NCBI GenBank assembly: GCA_946540005.1
Contig: CAMNHY010000001.1
Span: 94,036-158,035, forward strand
Reading direction: 5' to 3'
DNA from: an uncultured Clostridium sp.
Lineage (GTDB): Bacteria > Bacillota_I > Bacilli_A > Acholeplasmatales > Anaeroplasmataceae
Length of the DNA stretch: 64,000 bases
Part shown: in pieces, positions 59,340-64,000 of the stretch
How the letters are laid out: the number at the start of each line of letters is the position of its first letter
Position numbering within the stretch: position 1 is the stretch's first letter
Translations under genes and position numbers: made by a program
The notes under the pieces: model-generated
What the model saw: only the letters and a program-made list of their open reading frames with translations
The model's database searches: none
Told to the model about the DNA's origin: nothing

Positions 59340-62300
59340 ATGAGTTACAAAGTTAAAAGTTTTGGTAAGAAATCAGAGAGACGTGATTACTCAAAAATTA
59401 GAACAGACATTGAATTGCCTAATCTAATTTCTATTCAAACAAAATCATTTGACTGGTTTGTTACTGATGGTTTAAAAGAAGTATTCAACTATGTATCACC
59501 AATTAAGTCATATGATGGAAAAAGCTTAGAATTATATTTCGGTGATTTCCATTTCGATGATGCTAAGTATGATGTTGTTGAATGCAAGCTAAGAGACACA
59601 AATTATGCAAGACCTTTAAAATGTAAGGTTCGTTTAAACAACAATATCACTGGTGAACAAATCGAAGAAGAATTATACTTCGGTGATATGCCATATATGA
59701 CAAAAGTTGGTACTTTTATCATCAATGGTGCTGAACGTGTAGTTATTTCGCAAATTGTTCGTTCTGCTGGTGTTTATTTCTCTCATGAAATTGACAAGAA
59801 GACTGGTTTAGACAAATATGCAGGTCAAGTTATTCCAACACGTGGTGCTTGGATTGAATTTGAAATGGGTTCAAAGGATATTTGGTATGGTAAATTAGAC
59901 CGTTCAAAGAAAATTCCTGTAACTACTTTATTACGTGCATTCGGTTTAGGCAGTGATAAGTCTATTAAGGCTTTATTCGGTACTAATAATAATCTTGAAG
60001 AAACATTTAAGAAAGATAAGTCAACAAATGCAGATGAAGCTGTAGTTGAAGTATATTCAATGTTACGTCAAGGTGAAATTGTTCCTTCTGAAGGTGCAAG
60101 AGATTATATTATTACACACCTATTCGATGACCATCGTTATGACATGCAAGCTGTTGGTCGTTTCAAATACAACTTAAAGCTTGATGTATTCAACAGAGCT
60201 AAAGGTCATATTCTTGCTGAAAATATTATTGCAAAAGAAGATATCTTCGATGAAGAAACTGGTGAAGTTTTATTTGCTGAAGGTGATGTTATTGCAAATA
60301 AGGGCGATTTAATTGAAGGTGAAGTATTAGAAAACTTAAAGAAAGGTAGAGAAGCTTTACGTCAAGAGGTTGAATTAACTTGCGATATGAAGCAAGGTAC
60401 TCCTGTTGTTGAAGTTATCAATGTACTTGCAAAGGATTCTGATTCTGATAAGGTTGTTAAGATTATTGGTAACGACTCTAGAGAAAAGGCAATTCACGTT
60501 ACACTTTCTGATATTTTCGCATCTGCATCTTATTATTTCAACTTATATGATGGTATTGGTTATATTGATGACATCGATCATCTAGGTAACCGTAGATTAC
60601 GTTTAATCGGTGAGTTATTAATGAACCAATTCAGAATTGGTTTTGGTAAACTTGAAAAGAACATTCAAGATAGAATGTCTACAGTTGATCCACATGAAGC
60701 TCAACCATCTAATTTAATTAATATAAAGGCTTTAACTAGTGCTATTAATCAATTCTTTGGTTCATCACAATTATCACAATTCATGGACCAAATCAACCCA
60801 CTAGCTGAAATTACTCAAAAGCGTCGTATTTCAGCCTTAGGTACAGGTGGTATCGCTCGTGATAGAGCTGGTACTGAAGTACGTGACGTTCATGACACAC
60901 ACTATGGTAGAATGTGTCCGATTGAAACACCAGAAGGTCCATCAATCGGTTTAATCACATCTCTTGCAACATATGCAAGAACAGATGAGTTCGGATTTCT
61001 TCAAACTCCATATATCAAACTTCAAGATGATGGTAAGGGTAGAAAGTTCGTTCCAGATGTTAAGAAAGATGCAACTGGTAACTATTCAAAAGATGAATTA
61101 GTATACATGACTGCTATCGAAGAAGAAGGTAAGGTAATAGCATCTGCATCAACTAAGCTTGATGAAAATGGTTATATTATTGAAGATAGAGTTATCGGAC
61201 GTCAAAATGGTGAAACTAAGATCTTCTCTAAGGAAGAAATTGAATATATCGACGTTTCTCCAAAGCAAGTCGTTTCTGTTGCCGCTTCATGTATCCCATT
61301 CCTAGAGCATGACGACGCTACTCGTGCCCTAATGGGTTCTAACATGCAACGTCAAGCAGTTCCTATTATTGCACCAGAAGCTCCAATTGTTGGTACTGGT
61401 ATGGAATACCGTGCAGCAAAGGATTCAGGTTCAGCTGTTGTTGCTGAAAATGATGGTGTAGTTGATTATGTAGATTCTAAGAAGATTGTTGTTAAAGAAG
61501 ACAACGGTTACTTACATACATATAAATTAATCTCATTCTTACGTTCAAACGCATCTACAACAATTTGGCAACGTCCAATTGTTAAGATTGGTGAAATCGT
61601 TAAGTGTGGAGATATTATTGCTGATGGTCAATCTATGCAAAATGGTGAATTAGCTCTTGGTCGTAACGTAAGAGTTGCATTCATGACTTGGCAAGGTTAC
61701 AACTATGAAGACGCTGTAATCATGTCAGAAAATCTAGTTAAGAACGATGTTTATACATCAGTTCATATGGATGTTTATAGCACAGATTGCAGAAATACTA
61801 AGCTAGGTAAAGAAGAGTTAACTCGTGACATTCCAAATGTTAGCGAAGATGCTTTAAGATATCTAGATGAAAATGGTATTGTTATCCCAGGTACAGAAGT
61901 ACATGAAGGTGACATTCTTGTTGGTAAGTTAACTCCAAAAGGACAAACTGACCCAACTCCAGAAGAAAAATTATTATTCGCTATCTTCAATGAGAAGAGT
62001 AGAGAAGTTAGAGACACTTCACTTCGTGTTCCACACGGTGCTGATGGTGTTGTTCAATCAGTTCAACACTTCACTAAGGCTAAGGGTGATGAATTAGCTC
62101 CAGGTGTTCTTGAAACAGTTAGAGTATACATCATTCAAAAGCGTAAAATTGGTGTTGGTGATAAGATGTCTGGTAGACACGGTAATAAGGGTGTTATTTC
62201 AAATGTATTACCAGTTGAAGATATGCCTTATTCAGCAGATGGTCAACCAATTGACATCATGTTAAACCCACAAGGTGTTCCATCACGTATGAACATCGGT

Positions 62301-62909
62301 CAAATCATGGAATTACACGTTGGTCTAGCTGCAAAGAAGTTAGGTTACAAGGTTGCTACTCCAGTATTTGATGGTATCACACAAGAAGAATTAAAAGACA
62401 TAATGGTTGAAGCAGGTGAACCTGTTGATGGTAAGATCACATTATATGATGGTCGTACTGGTGAACCATTCGAAAATAAGATTAACGTAGGTATCATGTA
62501 CTTTATCAAGTTAAGCCACATGGTTGATGATAAGTTACATGCTCGTGCAGTTGGTCCTTATACATTAGTTACACAACAACCAATGGGTGGTAAAGCTCAA
62601 AACGGTGGTCAACGTTTCGGTGAAATGGAAGTTTGGGCACTTGAAGGTTATGGTGCTGCTCATACATTACAAGAAATGTTAACATTAAAGAGCGATGACA
62701 TTGTTGGTCGTAACAAGTTATTCAGAAATATCGTTGATGGTCAACCTATTCCTGATGCAAGCATTCCTGAGTCATTCAGAGTATTAACTCGTGAATTAAA
62801 GGCTTTAGGTATCCATGTTGAATTAATTTCAAACACTGGAGAAAATGAAGTTGATAAGTCATTAGTTGATTTTGATAACGACAACTTTATTAAGAAATAT
62901 AGATTCTAA
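59340..62909 (+). CDS. rpoB: DNA-directed RNA polymerase subunit beta
   Basis: 1189 residues. Blocks include GTFIINGAERVVISQIVRS, the rifampicin region FFGSSQLSQFMDQINPLAEI then KRRISALGTGG, HYGRMCPIETPEGPSIGL, KMSGRHGNKGVIS and the end PMGGKAQNGGQRFGEMEVW with ALEGYGAAHTLQEML. In the rifampicin cluster the residues before KRRISALG are usual, so no resistance change is seen. ATG 59340 is preferred over GTG 59331: AAGGGGTGG lies just upstream and homologues start near here. Confidence 0.97.
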   Translation: MSYKVKSFGKKSERRDYSKIRTDIELPNLISIQTKSFDWFVTDGLKEVFNYVSPIKSYDGKSLELYFGDFHFDDAKYDVVECKLRDTNYARPLKCKVRLNNNITGEQIEEELYFGDMPYMTKVGTFIINGAERVVISQIVRSAGVYFSHEIDKKTGLDKYAGQVIPTRGAWIEFEMGSKDIWYGKLDRSKKIPVTTLLRAFGLGSDKSIKALFGTNNNLEETFKKDKSTNADEAVVEVYSMLRQGEIVPSEGARDYIITHLFDDHRYDMQAVGRFKYNLKLDVFNRAKGHILAENIIAKEDIFDEETGEVLFAEGDVIANKGDLIEGEVLENLKKGREALRQEVELTCDMKQGTPVVEVINVLAKDSDSDKVVKIIGNDSREKAIHVTLSDIFASASYYFNLYDGIGYIDDIDHLGNRRLRLIGELLMNQFRIGFGKLEKNIQDRMSTVDPHEAQPSNLINIKALTSAINQFFGSSQLSQFMDQINPLAEITQKRRISALGTGGIARDRAGTEVRDVHDTHYGRMCPIETPEGPSIGLITSLATYARTDEFGFLQTPYIKLQDDGKGRKFVPDVKKDATGNYSKDELVYMTAIEEEGKVIASASTKLDENGYIIEDRVIGRQNGETKIFSKEEIEYIDVSPKQVVSVAASCIPFLEHDDATRALMGSNMQRQAVPIIAPEAPIVGTGMEYRAAKDSGSAVVAENDGVVDYVDSKKIVVKEDNGYLHTYKLISFLRSNASTTIWQRPIVKIGEIVKCGDIIADGQSMQNGELALGRNVRVAFMTWQGYNYEDAVIMSENLVKNDVYTSVHMDVYSTDCRNTKLGKEELTRDIPNVSEDALRYLDENGIVIPGTEVHEGDILVGKLTPKGQTDPTPEEKLLFAIFNEKSREVRDTSLRVPHGADGVVQSVQHFTKAKGDELAPGVLETVRVYIIQKRKIGVGDKMSGRHGNKGVISNVLPVEDMPYSADGQPIDIMLNPQGVPSRMNIGQIMELHVGLAAKKLGYKVATPVFDGITQEELKDIMVEAGEPVDGKITLYDGRTGEPFENKINVGIMYFIKLSHMVDDKLHARAVGPYTLVTQQPMGGKAQNGGQRFGEMEVWALEGYGAAHTLQEMLTLKSDDIVGRNKLFRNIVDGQPIPDASIPESFRVLTRELKALGIHVELISNTGENEVDKSLVDFDNDNFIKKYRF

Positions 62910-62927
62910 AAGGAGGTTAATTAATTT

Positions 62928-64000
62928 ATGAGTAAGAAATATCAATACATGCGTATTAGATTAGCATCTCCTGATGAGATTCTATCTTGGTCACATGGTG
63001 AAGTTAAAAACCATGAAACAATTAACTACCGTACATTAAAACCTGAAGAGGGTGGATTATTCTGTGAAAGAATTTTCGGACCTACAAAGGATTTCCAATG
63101 TGCATGCGGAAAATCAAAGAGAACTACTGATAAGGGTCAAGTATGTAAGGTTTGTGGTGTAGAAATCACTGAATCTAAAGTACGTCGTGAGCGTTTTGGT
63201 CATATTAAGCTTGCTGCTCCTGTAGTTCACACTTGGTTCTTAAAGAACAGTCCTTCTAGATTAGCTTTATTATTAGACATTAAAGCTAAGGATTTGGAAG
63301 AAGTTGTATATTTAGCTAGCTACATCGTTACTGACAAAGGTAACGTAGCTGAGCTAAAGTACAAGCAAATCTTAACAGAAGCTGAATACAATTCATTATT
63401 TGAAAAGTATGGTAACAGATTTGAAGCATTAACTGGTGCTGAAGCTGTTAAGAAGCTTTTACACAATCTTGATTTAAAGAAGGAAGTTGCTAACCTTCGT
63501 AAGAAATTAAAATCAAGTTCAAAGCAAACTCGTGATAAGATCATTAAGAGATTATCAGTTGCTGAAGCATTCCTTGAATCAGATAACAATCCAGAATGGA
63601 TGATTCTTGATGTTATCCCTGTTATTCCACCTGATTTACGTCCTATGGTTCAACTTGATGGTGGTAGATTTGCAACAACTGACTTAAATGATTTATACAG
63701 ACGTATTATCAACCGTAATAATCGTTTAAAGAGCTTATATAACAGTAATGCTCCACACTTAATTACTAAGAACGAAAAGCGTTTATTACAAGAATCAGTT
63801 GACGCATTAATCGATAATTCTAAACGTCCACAAAAGAATGCTAACGACAGAAATGGTAACTTAAAATCATTATCTGATATGTTACGTGGTAAACAAGGTA
63901 GATTCAGACAAAACTTACTTGGTAAGCGTGTTGACTACTCAGGTCGTTCAGTTATCGTTGTTGGTCCAGATTTAAAGATGTTCCAATGCGGTCTTCCAAA
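62928..64000 (+). CDS. rpoC: DNA-directed RNA polymerase subunit beta' (partial, 5' part)
   Basis: About 357 codons before the window ends. [21 protein letters not shown]-terminal zinc ribbon (CACG...CKVCG), [37 protein letters not shown], and [32 protein letters not shown] are the conserved start of beta'. AAGGAGG precedes ATG 62928. The catalytic NADFDGD lies beyond the window. Confidence 0.97.
   Translation, partial: MSKKYQYMRIRLASPDEILSWSHGEVKNHETINYRTLKPEEGGLFCERIFGPTKDFQCACGKSKRTTDKGQVCKVCGVEITESKVRRERFGHIKLAAPVVHTWFLKNSPSRLALLLDIKAKDLEEVVYLASYIVTDKGNVAELKYKQILTEAEYNSLFEKYGNRFEALTGAEAVKKLLHNLDLKKEVANLRKKLKSSSKQTRDKIIKRLSVAEAFLESDNNPEWMILDVIPVIPPDLRPMVQLDGGRFATTDLNDLYRRIINRNNRLKSLYNSNAPHLITKNEKRLLQESVDALIDNSKRPQKNANDRNGNLKSLSDMLRGKQGRFRQNLLGKRVDYSGRSVIVVGPDLKMFQCGLP

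Noticed and set aside
1..64000. tRNA, rRNA and CRISPR arrays.
   Set aside because: I saw no cloverleaf with a GTTCGA-type T-loop, no rRNA blocks and no regularly spaced repeats; a search program could still find a degenerate tRNA.

Overview
The window is a 64 kb piece of the chromosome of a low-GC Gram-positive bacterium (Bacillota). It uses the standard code, since TGA is a stop (for example at 15126-15128). Gene content and order match the origin-proximal part of the Bacillus subtilis chromosome, cut up and reassembled: spc and alpha ribosomal operons, ecfA1-ecfA2-ecfT-truA, tmk-holB-ricT-yabB-rsmI-metS, rplM-rpsI, and cysS-mrnC-rlmB-sigH-rpmG-secE-nusG-rplKAJL-ybxB-rpoBC. This order, the AT-rich intergenic DNA and the surface genes suggest an uncultured Bacilli-class commensal near Erysipelotrichales/Acholeplasmatales/RF39-like groups. 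That placement is an inference; no rRNA gene is present to settle it.

Layout. 1-7.6 kb: end of the spc operon and the alpha operon (rplE' to rplQ), with a structured leader before infA in place of map. 7.8-8.5 kb: a small lipoprotein gene. 8.55-16.4 kb: one tight operon, ecfA1-ecfA2-ecfT-truA-tmk-holB-ricT-yabB-like-terB-like-rsmI. 16.5-23.3 kb: a DUF6273-like lipoprotein, a GGDEF-EAL protein, metG and a YitT-type membrane protein. 23.5-38.5 kb: a cyclic-di-GMP and surface-protein island lying between metG-yitT and rplM-rpsI. 38.7-39.5 kb: rplM-rpsI. 39.6-40.6 kb: an IS30-type transposase remnant, a small gene and two candidate small RNAs. 40.6-45.5 kb (minus strand): a split 2-hydroxyacyl-CoA-dehydratase-activase-like gene pair and a Crp/Fnr regulator. 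45.7-47.4 kb: a GLUG-repeat lipoprotein. 47.5-64 kb: cysS, mrnC, a large P-type ATPase, rlmB, a sigH-like gene, rpmG-secE-nusG, rplK-rplA, rplJ-rplL, ybxB-like, rpoB and the start of rpoC.

The most interesting part is the island. A c-di-GMP-I (GEMM-I) riboswitch precedes a pair of membrane EAL proteins, the first apparently an active phosphodiesterase and the second with a degraded active site. A strong promoter then leads into two tandem c-di-GMP-I aptamers that share one terminator. Behind them are four secreted proteins, three with TasA/camelysin-like N-termini, all with a common C-terminal W-x-E-G-x-D-like motif; then a SipW-type signal peptidase, a membrane-anchored McrB/MoxR-type AAA+ ATPase, a 725-residue coiled-coil protein with a very basic C-terminus, and a second SipW-type peptidase. 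I read this as a c-di-GMP-switched surface-fibre or matrix system with an unusual AAA+ module. An 11-codon ORF with a good ribosome-binding site runs into the first tandem aptamer and could add a translational input.

Ribosomal regulation is also visible: two hairpins resembling the 23S rRNA L1-binding site, one before rplK and one before rplA; an L10-type leader with a terminator before rplJ; and an undescribed structured leader before infA. Product calls for housekeeping genes rest on recognisable family motifs. Functions in the island, the RNA candidates and the regulatory logic are inference and are marked as such.
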